This document shows positions 63,945-64,000 of a stretch of 64,000 nucleotides of DNA, piece after piece. The stretch is taken from the NCBI GenBank assembly GCA_963764215.1, contig CAVXRS010000003.1, forward strand, positions 186,001 to 250,000. Reading direction: 5' to 3'. Under the pieces are notes generated by a model. That model was not told the origin of the DNA. It was given only the letters and a program-made list of their open reading frames with translations, and ran no database searches. The DNA is from JAFDWI01 sp963764215 (lineage in GTDB: Bacteria; Actinomycetota; Acidimicrobiia; Acidimicrobiales; Iamiaceae). Made by a program: the position numbers and the translations under genes. Each line of letters starts with the position of its first letter. Position 1 is the first letter of the stretch.

Positions 63945-64000
63945 CCGTCACCGGAGGGGCCGGGGTGCCGCCGGGCACCGCCCGGACCGTTTGTTGCCGA
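63945..64000 (-). promoter_or_regulatory. possible 3' part of a SAM-type riboswitch or structured leader of metX, cut by window end
   Basis: The minus-strand leader reads CGGCAAC (63999-63993), then after 13 bases GGTGCC (63979-63974), the spacing of the 3' core of SAM-I/IV aptamers. A GGTGCC-CGGC-GGCACC hairpin follows. The 5' part lies outside the window, and the pairing between the two motifs is weak, so this is tentative. Confidence 0.25.

Noticed and set aside
1..64000. CRISPR arrays, insertion sequences, integrases and rRNA genes
   Set aside because: I found no regularly spaced direct repeats, no transposase or integrase domains and no rRNA. The only short repeats are the palindromes and the 19-bp pair.

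Overview
The window is a high-GC (roughly two-thirds G+C), tightly packed chromosomal segment of an actinobacterium. The evidence is the actinobacterial integration host factor (mihF) next to gmk-rpoZ-coaBC-metK-priA, the order alaS-ruvX-mltG-aroE-...-aroC-aroK-aroB-pepQ-efp-nusB, an encapsulated-ferritin-like gene, many GTG/TTG starts and 4-bp ATGA/GTGA overlaps, and leaderless starts with a TAGGYT -10 box. An Acidimicrobiia-like lineage fits best, but that is inference.

Layout. 1-1963 (+): the end of a TetR regulator and an ABC-2 type exporter. 2182-5986 (-): a zinc-ribbon membrane protein and the riboflavin operon ribD-ribE-ribBA. 6112-15533 (-): an accessory island between ribD and rsmB. 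It holds a large adenine-specific DNA methyltransferase, a winged-helix protein, a degenerate DUF222/HNH gene carrying palindromic repeats, and a PLD-SNF2 helicase. This looks like a restriction/defence system. 15597-25637: translation and replication housekeeping (rsmB, fmt, def, an RluA-type pseudouridine synthase, an alpha/beta hydrolase, priA, metK, coaBC, rpoZ, gmk, mihF). 25692-35615 (-): a pyrimidine operon pyrR-pyrB-pyrC-carA-carB-pyrD-pyrF plus an FkbM methyltransferase, preceded by a well-formed PyrR-binding RNA hairpin that takes in the pyrR ribosome-binding site. 35649-41468 (-): nusB, efp, pepQ, aroB, aroK, aroC and a prepilin peptidase. 41526-46276 (-): a DUF4388 protein and a four-gene glycan cassette. 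46337-53335 (-): aroE, mltG, ruvX, alaS, two small membrane proteins and rarA. 53390-55177: an aldo/keto reductase and a membrane-anchored HNH nuclease. 55240-57575 (-): a cobalamin riboswitch followed by two exported proteins that I interpret as a split transcobalamin-like B12 or cobalt capture pair. 57634-59635: pyruvate kinase, an encapsulated-ferritin-like protein and tRNA-Gly(GCC). 59678-64000 (-): two low-complexity zinc-ribbon/membrane proteins and a methionine pair, metX and a trans-sulfuration enzyme.

How it works together. The minus strand carries a chain of translationally coupled operons for shikimate, pyrimidine, riboflavin, formyl-Met and SAM/CoA metabolism. Three insertions of accessory content interrupt the conserved order: the methyltransferase/helicase island, the glycan cassette and the B12-regulated pair.

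A caution for every user of this sequence: many genes that should be essential (carB, priA, rsmB, pyk, aroB, and a stretch of aroK) carry one or more single-base frameshifts with intact coding on both sides. Much of this looks like assembly or sequencing indels, so 'pseudogene' calls in the island should be held lightly.
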